From: Oscillospiraceae bacterium UBA3851
GTDB lineage: Bacteria > Bacillota > Clostridia > Oscillospirales > Oscillospiraceae
Direction: 5' to 3'
Assembly (NCBI GenBank): GCA_002392625.1
Contig: DGHJ01000118.1
Span: forward strand, 1 to 10,284
DNA: 10,284 nt
The stretch's first letter is position 1. The number at the start of each line of letters is the position of its first letter. A model generated the notes under the pieces. That model ran no database searches, was not told where the DNA came from, and saw only the letters and a program-made list of their open reading frames with translations. This document shows, in pieces, positions 1-6,247 of this stretch. The translations under genes and the position numbers were made by a program.

Positions 1-164
1 TCCCCCTCCGGCAGCAGCACGGTCAAGGGCCGTCCGGCCCGCAGGCGGAATTCCTCCGCCAGGCCCTGACGCTCCGCACTCAAATGCAAAGCTGGCCGCT
101 GCCAGCGCAGAGGCAGCAGCTTGGTTGCCTCTGCGTACCGGGCTGTTCCATCGCTCTTATCCAC
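1..164 (-). CDS. spoIIIAA: Stage III sporulation protein AA, N-terminal part (runs off left edge)
   Basis: Partial gene: 54 codons are visible from a GTG start and the frame is open to the window edge. The peptide begins MDKSDGTARYAEATKLLP and continues to EEFRLRAGRPLTVLLPEG around residues 36-53, which matches the N-terminal signature of SpoIIIAA (leucine-rich LLP segment, then E-E-x-R-L-R-x-G-R-P-L). SpoIIIAA is the AAA-type ATPase of the SpoIIIA-SpoIIQ channel made in the mother cell during engulfment. Its Walker motifs would lie outside the window. GTG is preferred because a GGGAG ribosome binding site (minus strand, 173-177) sits 8 nt upstream. An overlapping ATG two bases earlier is in another frame that hits a stop after about 28 codons. 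The gene lies downstream of the DUF4364 gene on the same strand, separated from it by a terminator and a candidate sigma-E promoter, so it probably starts its own transcription unit. The assignment rests on about 54 residues only. Confidence 0.78.
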   Translation of the reverse strand, partial: MDKSDGTARYAEATKLLPLRWQRPALHLSAERQGLAEEFRLRAGRPLTVLLPEG

Positions 165-193
165 ATGTCCCACTCCCTTTTTTGTGATGCACT

Positions 194-220
194 ACTCTAT
201 GACGGGTTGTCCCCGCTTAT
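194..220 (-). promoter_or_regulatory. Candidate sigma-E (mother-cell) promoter of spoIIIAA
   Basis: On the minus strand a -10-like CATAGAGT (194-201) resembles the sigma-E consensus CATACAnT, with 6 of 8 positions matching. An ATA core (218-220) lies 16 nt upstream, consistent with the sigma-E -35 element. The site lies 30 nt before the GTG of spoIIIAA and just after the terminator of the preceding gene. In Bacillus subtilis the spoIIIA operon is sigma-E dependent, so the placement makes sense. It was found by eye and the motif is short. Confidence 0.4.
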
Positions 221-230
221 GTCCGAGCAA

Positions 231-265
231 AGAAAAAAGTCCTGCACATCGTGTACAGGACTTTT
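231..265 (-). terminator. Rho-independent terminator after the DUF4364 gene
   Basis: The arms AAAAGTCCTG (235-244) and CAGGACTTTT (256-265) pair perfectly over 10 bp. The inner CAC (245-247) can also pair with GTG (251-253). Read on the minus strand, the stem is followed by a T-rich tract from the A-run at 231-238. It lies 15 nt beyond the stop of the minus-strand gene at 281. The plus-strand side also carries TTTTACTTT, so it could act in both directions, but no plus-strand gene ends here. Confidence 0.85.
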
Positions 266-280
266 ACTTTACAAGTATTG

Positions 281-814
281 TTATTTCTGTTCTTCCATTC
301 GGAACAGTGCGGTGATCAGGCCAGAATACAGCTGTTCCGGATTTTTTTGAAAACGGTCGGCCAGGTCACGGGCCATCTCCTCGCCTGCCACCATCAGCTG
401 CAGGTGCATCACGTTGTCCAGGTCGTCGTCCAGGGAGAGATCCACGGTGAACGTCCCGTTAGGACGGGGCGACACGCTGCTGCGAACCTGGGAGCGGCGG
501 AGGAGCTTTTGGTTGTATACTGCCACGTTTTTATCCGTGCGGACACGGACGGAATAGGGCAGGCTCGTCTCGCAGATGGCGCTGTTTTTCAGGCCCTTGG
601 GGGTGATACAATAGGTCTGCTGCTCCGTAAGACGCAGATGCTCCGTCCGCACCAGGTCGTTCAAACACTCGGAAAACGCAAAGTAGTCGATGCCGTCATC
701 ACACATGGTCAGCTCCTGCATCCCCTCCAGAGGCAGCGGCTCCAGGACGCGGGCGGCAATATAGAGGATCAAAAATTTGATCTCGATCTTTTCACGAATA
801 AAGCCAACACCCAT
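281..814 (-). CDS. DUF4364 family protein (winged-helix-like, function unknown)
   Basis: Encodes 177 residues from MGVGFIREKIEIKFLILYIA to the C-terminus ITALFRMEEQK. The N-terminal third (hydrophobic helix, then a helix-turn-helix-like stretch) and the YCITPKGLKNS segment near residue 85-95 look like a winged-helix DNA-binding fold followed by its wing. This is the usual architecture of DUF4364 proteins, which are widespread in Clostridia and lack an assigned role. The C-terminal half is an acidic alpha/beta region without catalytic motifs that I recognise. The start at 814 is chosen because a near-perfect AAAGGAGG (822-829, minus) lies 7 nt upstream. The same frame stays open to an ATG at 907, but that extension overlaps the promoter and has no ribosome binding site. 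There is no signal peptide, so it is probably cytoplasmic. A role as a transcriptional regulator is inference. Confidence 0.83.
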   Translation of the reverse strand: MGVGFIREKIEIKFLILYIAARVLEPLPLEGMQELTMCDDGIDYFAFSECLNDLVRTEHLRLTEQQTYCITPKGLKNSAICETSLPYSVRVRTDKNVAVYNQKLLRRSQVRSSVSPRPNGTFTVDLSLDDDLDNVMHLQLMVAGEEMARDLADRFQKNPEQLYSGLITALFRMEEQK

Positions 815-841
815 AACGGGACCTCCTTTCTCATCCATTTT

Positions 842-870
842 ATTATAAAGTAGCCAGGAGAATTTGTACA
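842..870 (-). promoter_or_regulatory. Sigma-A-type promoter of the DUF4364 gene
   Basis: On the minus strand a perfect TATAAT (842-847) is preceded after exactly 17 nt by TGTACA (865-870), which matches TTGACA at 4 of 6 positions. Transcription would start near 835, giving a leader of about 20 nt that contains the AAAGGAGG site. This supports the start codon at 814. Confidence 0.7.
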
Positions 871-901
871 GGGTTTCATCCAAATTTTCTTCGCCGTTCA
901 A

Positions 902-930
902 TTGCATTTCCCTTCTCTATCTGGTATGAT
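902..930 (+). promoter_or_regulatory. Sigma-A-type promoter of the DUF3048 lipoprotein gene
   Basis: TTGCAT (902-907) and TATGAT (925-930) are separated by 17 nt, close to the housekeeping consensus. The promoter lies about 60 nt before the ATG at 991. With the opposing promoter at 842-870 it forms a compact divergent regulatory region of about 175 nt. No clear operator palindrome is visible between them. Confidence 0.65.
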
Positions 931-990
931 ATATGAGAAGAATTTTGTGCGGTTCCAAGTGGAATCGATTTTTGATGGGAGGCCCTTTTT

Positions 991-2118
991 ATGTGGAAAA
1001 GATTGCTCTGCGGCCTTTTGGCCTGTCTTGTTTTGCTCAGCTGTGCTGCCTGCGGCGGAAAAGGCGGTGAGACGACGCCGCCTGAGGATACGCCCATCGT
1101 GAAGCCCGACCCGCAGAAGACGGAGGAGCCGACCAATCCCCAGCCGAACCCGGAGCCTGAGCCGGAGCCGGACGTGATCGTGAATCCGTTGACCGGCGAG
1201 CCGCTGGAGGATGAGGCCCTGGCCGGCGCCAGGCCCGTGGCGGTGATGCTGAACGACATCCACTACGCCATGCCCCAGCACGGCACGTCGGACGCGGATA
1301 TGATCTTCGAGTATAACGTGGAGGGCGGCATCACCCGCATGATCGCCTTCTATCAGGACCCGTCCAAGGTGGGCACCATCGGCTCCGTGCGCAGCGCAAG
1401 AGCCTGCTTCGTGGAGACCGTTCTGGGCATGGACGCCATCTACGTCCATGCCGGCGGCAGCGCCGAGGCCCTGCGCATGCTCCGGAATCTGAACATGGAT
1501 CACATCACCGAGGGCGCCGGCGGCGTCTACTGGCGGGACGCTGAGCGGCGCAAGACCATGGACATCGAGCATACGCTGATGACCTCCGGTGAGAACATCG
1601 TTCAATATCTGGACAGCTCCTCGTTCCGCCGGGAGCACAGTGATGACTTCTCCTACCCCATCACGTATACCGAGGACGCCACTCCCGCCGGAGGTGAGGA
1701 CGCCTCCCACGTCATCGTCAGATTCTCCAGCTATAAGCAGGGCTATTTTGATTATGACCCGGCCAGCGGACTTTACCAAATCAGCCAGCGCTTCTCCACC
1801 CTGGGGAGAATCGACCCCTACATTGACGGCAACACCGGCGAACAGGTGGGCGTAACCAATCTGCTGGTGCTGCGGACCACCGTTGTCAACAGCGGCGATT
1901 CGAAGGGCCATATGAACATCGATCTGCAGGGCGGGAACGACGGCATGTTCTTCTGCGGCGGTAAGGCGGAGCCCATCACCTGGCGCAAGGCCACCATGAA
2001 CGATCCCTTCACCTTCTACCACGCGGACGGCACGCCCCTTGCCTTGCAGGTTGGCCACACTTATGTGTGTGTGATCGACGTGAATGCGGATCTGACCTAC
2101 AGTGGCAGCGACGAATGA
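991..2118 (+). CDS. YerB-like lipoprotein with DUF3048 domains
   Basis: A 375-residue predicted lipoprotein. It has a short positive N-terminus (MWKR), a hydrophobic stretch at residues 5-17, and a cysteine cluster where lipidation could occur at C18 (after LLS) or C21 (after CAA, followed by GG). A Pro/Glu-rich spacer of roughly residues 28-63 follows, typical of a flexible linker leaving the membrane. The globular part starts with NPLTGEPL and carries hallmark DUF3048 stretches: RPVAVMLNDIHYAMPQHGTS, EYNVEGGITRMIAFYQD, GSVRSARACFVE, DAIYVHAGGS and TSGENIV. A second subdomain (about residues 225-365) corresponds to the DUF3048 C-terminal domain. Bacillus subtilis YerB has this architecture; its biochemical role is not established. 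The start is supported by GGGAGG 8 nt upstream and a good promoter. The gene lies directly upstream of the aro operon in the same orientation but is separated from it by a terminator. I see no functional link to aromatic synthesis. Confidence 0.88.
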   Translation: MWKRLLCGLLACLVLLSCAACGGKGGETTPPEDTPIVKPDPQKTEEPTNPQPNPEPEPEPDVIVNPLTGEPLEDEALAGARPVAVMLNDIHYAMPQHGTSDADMIFEYNVEGGITRMIAFYQDPSKVGTIGSVRSARACFVETVLGMDAIYVHAGGSAEALRMLRNLNMDHITEGAGGVYWRDAERRKTMDIEHTLMTSGENIVQYLDSSSFRREHSDDFSYPITYTEDATPAGGEDASHVIVRFSSYKQGYFDYDPASGLYQISQRFSTLGRIDPYIDGNTGEQVGVTNLLVLRTTVVNSGDSKGHMNIDLQGGNDGMFFCGGKAEPITWRKATMNDPFTFYHADGTPLALQVGHTYVCVIDVNADLTYSGSDE

Positions 2119-2122
2119 GGAT

Positions 2123-2157
2123 GAAGCGGTTCTGTTTGCGCGGAACCGCTTCTTTTT
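2123..2157 (+). terminator. Rho-independent terminator between the lipoprotein gene and the aro operon
   Basis: The arms GAAGCGGTTC (2123-2132) and GAACCGCTTC (2143-2152) are perfect 10-bp complements around a 10-nt loop, followed by five T residues (2153-2157). It lies 4 nt after the lipoprotein stop codon. It ends only 22 nt before the first aro start codon and 11 nt before that gene's ribosome binding site, so it also occupies the leader position of the aro operon. Confidence 0.88.
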
Positions 2158-2179
2158 CAAATGATAACGAGGTGATTCC

Positions 2180-3469
2180 ATGGAGAATCTGGATCGGCTT
2201 CGCAGCCGGATCGATCAAATAGACCGCGAGATGGCGGAGCTGTTTCGCAGCCGGATGGAGGTCGTCGGACAAATCGGCGCGTATAAAGCCGCTCATTGCC
2301 TGCCGATTGCCGACCCTCTGCGCGAGGCGGAGATGGCGACGCGAGAGCTTGGCGGCACAGGCGGTGAAATAAACGGGCTTTACGGCATTTTTCAGCGGGA
2401 CGTGATGGAACTCAGCAAGCAATACCAGGCGATGCTGCGCAGGCCGGAAAACGCCCTGGGGCTGGATTTGGCGTGTGGGTCCTGCGACGTCGTCATGGAG
2501 CGGGGATGTCTTTGCCGGGCGGATGAATTGATGGATCTCCGGCGTCGCGTCCTGATCGTCACAGACGAGGGCGTCCCGGTGCAGTACGTCCAGGCCATTG
2601 CAGATCGCTGCGCCGCGCCGCGAATCCTTACGCTCGCTGACAGCGAGAGATGTAAAACACTTCAAACCATTTCTTCCCTGCTGGAGGCTATGCTGGACCA
2701 CGGTTTGACGCGGCAGGACTGTGTCGTGGCAGTGGGCGGCGGCGCCGTGTGTGACCTGGCGGGCTTTGCCGCATCCATCTACGAGCGCGGTATCGACCAC
2801 TATAACGTGCCCACCACCCTTTTGGCGCAGTTGGACGCCTCGGTGGGCGGAAAGACCGGCGTCAACTTCGGCGGCGTCAAAAACGCCGTGGGCACCTTCT
2901 CCCAGCCTTGCAGGGTGCTGATCGACCCCCAGGTACTGGAAACGCTGCCGGACCGTCAGATGGCGTCCGGCCTGGCCGAGGCGCTGAAGGTCGGCGTCAC
3001 GCTGGACCCGGAGCTGTTTGCGCTCTTTGAACAGGGAGAGCCCCTCCGCAGTCTGGATGAGATCATCCGCCGCGCCGTAGCGCAAAAGGCACGTGTGGTA
3101 TCCGCTGACGAACGGGAAAGCGGCCTGCGCCGGGTGATGAACTTCGGCCACACCATTGGCCACGCCATTGAGTCAACGCACCCGGAGCTGCTCCACGGCG
3201 AGTGTGTTGCCCTGGGAATGCTGCCCATGTGCGGCGAATCGGTGCGCCACAGGCTCGCGCCGATTTATGAAAAGCTGCAGCTCCCCACCTGCTGCGCCGT
3301 TGATACGGAGCAGGCAGCGGAGCGGATCGCCCACGACAAAAAGCGGGTGGGAGCGGAGATCCTGGTTGTTGAGGCGCCGGAAATCGGCCAGTACGTCATC
3401 CGGCCCATGAGCCTGGACGACTTGAAACAGCGGATCAACTGCATCGCGGAAGGAGGCGTGACGCCATGA
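2180..3469 (+). CDS. aroB: Fusion of chorismate mutase (AroQ class) and 3-dehydroquinate synthase
   Basis: A 429-residue bifunctional protein. Residues 1-88 form an all-helical AroQ-class chorismate mutase (chorismate to prephenate). The eight active-site residues of the E. coli enzyme have counterparts here: R8, R25, K36, D45, R48, E49, S79 and Q83. Residues from about 95 to 429 form 3-dehydroquinate synthase (DAHP to 3-dehydroquinate; NAD and divalent metal cofactors). Its signatures are GGGAVCDLAGF at 186-196, VPTTLLAQLDASVGGKTGVN, the metal ligand E267 in GLAEALK, H324 in NFGHTIGHAIE and H339 in LHGE. C191 replaces the glycine common in GGGVVGDLAGF. The synthase part is near the usual AroB length, so neither half looks truncated. 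GAGGTG lies 5 nt before the ATG. The stop overlaps the aroC start by 4 nt. The fusion itself is unusual: this mutase class is better known attached to DAHP synthase, prephenate dehydratase or prephenate dehydrogenase. Confidence 0.93.
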   Translation: MENLDRLRSRIDQIDREMAELFRSRMEVVGQIGAYKAAHCLPIADPLREAEMATRELGGTGGEINGLYGIFQRDVMELSKQYQAMLRRPENALGLDLACGSCDVVMERGCLCRADELMDLRRRVLIVTDEGVPVQYVQAIADRCAAPRILTLADSERCKTLQTISSLLEAMLDHGLTRQDCVVAVGGGAVCDLAGFAASIYERGIDHYNVPTTLLAQLDASVGGKTGVNFGGVKNAVGTFSQPCRVLIDPQVLETLPDRQMASGLAEALKVGVTLDPELFALFEQGEPLRSLDEIIRRAVAQKARVVSADERESGLRRVMNFGHTIGHAIESTHPELLHGECVALGMLPMCGESVRHRLAPIYEKLQLPTCCAVDTEQAAERIAHDKKRVGAEILVVEAPEIGQYVIRPMSLDDLKQRINCIAEGGVTP

Positions 3470-4566
3470 AAAATTCGTTTGGCAGCAGCGTCTCCGTGAC
3501 GCTGTTCGGCGAGAGCCACGGCAGCGCTGTCGGCGCGGTGCTGGACGGCATGGCGCCTGGGATCCCGGTGGACGAGTCGTTTATCGCCTATCAGCTGACG
3601 CTGCGCCGGCCGGCCGGCAATACCGGCTCGGCCCGCCGCGAGGCGGACCGATTCACTGTGGTCAGCGGCGTATATCGGGGAAAGACTACCGGGACGCCGC
3701 TGTGCATCCTGATTCCCAACGAGGACGCGGACAGTGCGCCATACGAGGCCCTCAACGGTGTAGCGCGGCCCGGTCATGCGGACTACGCGGCCCAGTGCAA
3801 ATATCACGGCTGCCAGAACCCGCGGGGCGGCGGTCACTTCAGCGGACGGCTTACCGCGCCTCTGACGGCTGTTGGCGCCGTCGCTATCGAGGCGCTGCGG
3901 CGCCGCGGCATTTTCATCGGAACCCACATCCTGCGCTGCGGGGGCATTGCTGACCGGGGGTTCGGCGATCTGCCATCCGACATTGACCGCCTGAACAGGA
4001 TGGCCTTTGCGGTGCTGGATGAATCGTCCAAAAATGCCATGGAACAAGCCATTTCCGCCGCCGGATCCGCGGGAGACAGTGTCGGCGGTGTGCTGGAAAC
4101 GGCTGTGATCGGCCTCCCTGCTGGCGTGGGCGAGCCTTGGTTTGACTCGGTGGAGAGCCTCCTCTCCCACGCCCTTTTCAGCATCCCTGCCGTCAAGGGT
4201 GTAGAGTTTGGCGACGGCTTTGCCATGGCGGACGGCTGTGGGAGCCGGGTCAACGACAGCTTTGCCGTAAAAAACGGGCGGATTGTCACCACTACCAACC
4301 ACAACGGCGGCGTCAATGGCGGTGTCACCAACGGAATGCCGGTGCTGTTTCGCTGCGCGGTCAAGCCCACTCCCTCCATCGGTAAGGAGCAGAATACGGT
4401 GAATTTCATAACCGGTGAAGACGCAATAATTGCCGTCCGGGGACGCCATGACCCCGCGATCGTCCACCGCGCCCGCGTAGTGGTGGACAGTGTCACCGCC
4501 ATCGCAATGTGCGACCTGCTGGCGCAACGCTACGGGACGGACTGGCTGGGAGGTGCGGAGAATTGA
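3466..4566 (+). CDS. aroC: Chorismate synthase
   Basis: A 366-residue enzyme of normal length. It converts 5-enolpyruvylshikimate-3-phosphate to chorismate using reduced FMN, the last step of the common pathway. Visible family signatures are SVTLFGESHG with H18, SGVYRGKTTGTPL, RPGHADY with H104, RGGGHFSGRLTAP, TNHNGGVNGGVTNGMP and RGRHDP with H328-D329 near the C-terminus. H18 and H104 correspond to the two catalytic histidines described for the family. The region after the second histidine reads NPRGGGHFSGRL rather than the SSARETA type, the variant I associate with clostridial enzymes. AGGAGG lies 9 nt before the ATG, inside the end of the preceding gene. The ATGA overlap at 3466-3469 suggests translational coupling to aroB. 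The stop overlaps the next start (TTGA, 4563-4566). Confidence 0.95.
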   Translation: MKNSFGSSVSVTLFGESHGSAVGAVLDGMAPGIPVDESFIAYQLTLRRPAGNTGSARREADRFTVVSGVYRGKTTGTPLCILIPNEDADSAPYEALNGVARPGHADYAAQCKYHGCQNPRGGGHFSGRLTAPLTAVGAVAIEALRRRGIFIGTHILRCGGIADRGFGDLPSDIDRLNRMAFAVLDESSKNAMEQAISAAGSAGDSVGGVLETAVIGLPAGVGEPWFDSVESLLSHALFSIPAVKGVEFGDGFAMADGCGSRVNDSFAVKNGRIVTTTNHNGGVNGGVTNGMPVLFRCAVKPTPSIGKEQNTVNFITGEDAIIAVRGRHDPAIVHRARVVVDSVTAIAMCDLLAQRYGTDWLGGAEN

Positions 4567-5813
4567 AATACGGACTCATCGGAAACCCCGTGCGCCATAG
4601 TTTTTCTCCGGAACTGCATCGGATGATCGGGGGATACGATTACGATCTTTTGCGGCTGGACCGTGGAGATCTTGGCGAATTCTTTCAAAAGCGCGACTTT
4701 GATGGGATCAATGTGACCGTTCCATACAAGGAAGCCGTCATCCCCTATCTGGATGAGCTCGACGCCTCCGCCTCCGCCGTCGGCGCAGTCAACACCGTTG
4801 TGCGGCGGGGAAACAAGCTGATCGGCAGCAATACGGACGTCGGCGGAATGGCTGCTCTGCTGCAGGATATGGGTGCGCCGGTGCGTGGAAGCAAGGTGCT
4901 GATCCTGGGCACCGGAGGCGCGGCAAAGGCCTCTTATGGCGCCGCGGTCCAACTGGGCGCTTCAGAGGTCGTTTTTGTGAGCCGAAGCAAACAACCCGGA
5001 GCTGTGACGTATGAGGAAGCTTCCAAACTGCATGGTGACGCGTCTATCATCATCAATGCGACGCCGTGCGGAATGTTTCCGGATCTGGATGGCTGTCCTG
5101 TGGACCTGTCTCCTTTCCCCGCCCTGCGAAGTGTGGCGGACGCAATCTATAACCCCCTCTCCCCCCGGCTCGTGCTGGAAGCGAGAAGACGTTCTGTTTC
5201 CGCCCGCGGCGGGCTATATATGCTTGTTGCGCAGGCTGTCCTGGCCTCAGAGCTTTTCACGGGCGAATCCATTGACCGCAACGTGACTGACAAGGTTTAC
5301 CATGCGCTGCTTCACGACAAGCGCAACATCGTACTCGTTGGCATGCCCGGCTGCGGAAAAACCTCCGTCGGTCGGGAGGTTGCCAGGCTGATGGGGCGGG
5401 AATTTTTCGATTTGGACGAGCAGGTAGCCCATCGTGCGGGAAAAAGCATCGCAGATATATTCCTGGGCGACGGCGAGGCAGCTTTCCGCGCTCTGGAAAC
5501 ACAGCTCATCCGTGAAATCGCGCCGCGCAATGGGCTGGTGATCGCAACCGGCGGCGGGGCCGTTTTGCATCCGCTGAATATTGATCTATTCCGTCACAAC
5601 GGTTGGCTTTTCTTCCTTGACCGCGCCGTTGGACAGCTTGTGCCCACTGAGGACCGTCCCTTGTCTGACACGGAAGAAAAGCTCTCTCTCCTGTACAGGC
5701 AACGCCTTCCGATCTACCGATCCGTTTCGGACGAAATCATACCGGCGGCAGCTTCGATCCGAGAGACCGCTGAAGATATCATTGGACGATTTACCGAGGT
5801 GCTGGATTTATGA
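4563..5813 (+). CDS. aroE: Fusion of shikimate dehydrogenase and shikimate kinase (AroE-AroK)
   Basis: A 416-residue bifunctional enzyme for two consecutive steps. Residues 1 to about 250 are AroE (3-dehydroshikimate to shikimate with NADPH): KYGLIGNPVRHSFSPELH at the N-terminus, NVTVPYKE with catalytic K56, N77, GSNTD with D92, the nucleotide loop LGTGGAAKAS around 115-124, and GLYMLVAQA near the domain end. Residues about 256-416 are AroK (shikimate to shikimate-3-phosphate with ATP): P-loop GMPGCGKTS at 260-268, FDLDE with D283 and D285, FRALE with R309, ATGGGAV at 328-334, EDRPL with R365 in the lid, and R381 in YRQRLPIY. The start is taken as TTG at 4563. It begins exactly where AroE homology begins, has GGGAGG 9 nt upstream, and gives the same 4-nt overlap seen at the neighbouring junctions. 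An in-frame ATG at 4509 would add 18 residues unlike AroE, all inside aroC. Confidence 0.92.
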   Translation: MKYGLIGNPVRHSFSPELHRMIGGYDYDLLRLDRGDLGEFFQKRDFDGINVTVPYKEAVIPYLDELDASASAVGAVNTVVRRGNKLIGSNTDVGGMAALLQDMGAPVRGSKVLILGTGGAAKASYGAAVQLGASEVVFVSRSKQPGAVTYEEASKLHGDASIIINATPCGMFPDLDGCPVDLSPFPALRSVADAIYNPLSPRLVLEARRRSVSARGGLYMLVAQAVLASELFTGESIDRNVTDKVYHALLHDKRNIVLVGMPGCGKTSVGREVARLMGREFFDLDEQVAHRAGKSIADIFLGDGEAAFRALETQLIREIAPRNGLVIATGGGAVLHPLNIDLFRHNGWLFFLDRAVGQLVPTEDRPLSDTEEKLSLLYRQRLPIYRSVSDEIIPAAASIRETAEDIIGRFTEVLDL

Positions 5814-6247
5814 AAATTCTTGTGATCAACGGGCCGAATCTGAATCTCCTGGGTCTGCGTGAGCCGGAGATATACGGCACGGCGACGTATGACGAGCTCT
5901 GCCGGGCGATCAGGGAGCACGCCCGCCGTCTCGGCGTGACGGTGGACATTTATCAGTCCAACCACGAGGGGGATCTGGTGAATCAGATCCAGGCGGCCTA
6001 TGGACAGGTGGACGGCCTGATCCTCAATCCCGCCGCCTATACTCACACCAGTATCGCCCTGCTGGACGCGCTGCAGGCGGTGCAGATTCCCGCAGTGGAG
6101 GTCCACCTCTCCGACGTGAACAGCCGGGAACCCTTCCGCCGCGTCAGCTATATCCGCCCGGCCTGTCTGGCCACAATCGCCGGTCACGGTATTCACGGTT
6201 ATCTGGAGGCCATGGACCTTCTGGTCCGCCGTGAGGAGCAGGCATGA
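5810..6247 (+). CDS. aroQ: 3-dehydroquinate dehydratase, type II
   Basis: A 145-residue enzyme, the usual size for type II dehydroquinases. It removes water from 3-dehydroquinate to give 3-dehydroshikimate, typically as a dodecamer. The sequence begins KILVINGPNLNLLGLREPEI and has the catalytic tyrosine Y22 with R17, QSNHEGDLV, NPAAYTHTS with N73 and H79, and EVHLSDVNSREPFRRVSY with catalytic H99 and R110. GAGGTG lies 8 nt before the ATG. The start overlaps the preceding stop in ATGA, and the stop overlaps the aroA start in the same way. The symbol aroQ here means type II dehydroquinase and should not be confused with the AroQ-class chorismate mutase domain at the front of this operon. Confidence 0.95.
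   Translation: MKILVINGPNLNLLGLREPEIYGTATYDELCRAIREHARRLGVTVDIYQSNHEGDLVNQIQAAYGQVDGLILNPAAYTHTSIALLDALQAVQIPAVEVHLSDVNSREPFRRVSYIRPACLATIAGHGIHGYLEAMDLLVRREEQA

Noticed and set aside
251..853. Open frame of 200 codons on the plus strand opposite the DUF4364 gene
   Set aside because: It starts inside the terminator hairpin, is antisense to a gene with a strong promoter and ribosome binding site, and has no recognisable domain.
815..907. N-terminal extension of the DUF4364 protein to the ATG at 907
   Set aside because: The extension covers the TATAAT and TGTACA promoter elements and lacks a ribosome binding site, while the ATG at 814 has an excellent one.
2039..2067. Possible promoter for the aro operon inside the lipoprotein gene
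   Set aside because: TTGCCT and TATGTG have the right spacing, but the -10 matches only half the consensus. This is too weak to list as a feature and is mentioned only in the attenuation finding.
898..2181. Open frame of 427 codons on the minus strand opposite the lipoprotein gene
   Set aside because: It is antisense to a gene with clear family motifs, has no ribosome binding site, and its protein is low-complexity (Gly, Val, His, Arg rich), as expected from the complement of a GC-rich coding region.
2009..3163. Open frame of 384 codons on the minus strand opposite aroB
   Set aside because: Same reasoning: it runs through the terminator at 2123-2157 and into the lipoprotein gene, with no family similarity.
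3265..4527. Open frame of 420 codons on the minus strand across aroB and aroC
   Set aside because: It is a complement shadow of two strongly conserved enzymes and crosses their junction. There is no recognisable domain and no translation signal.
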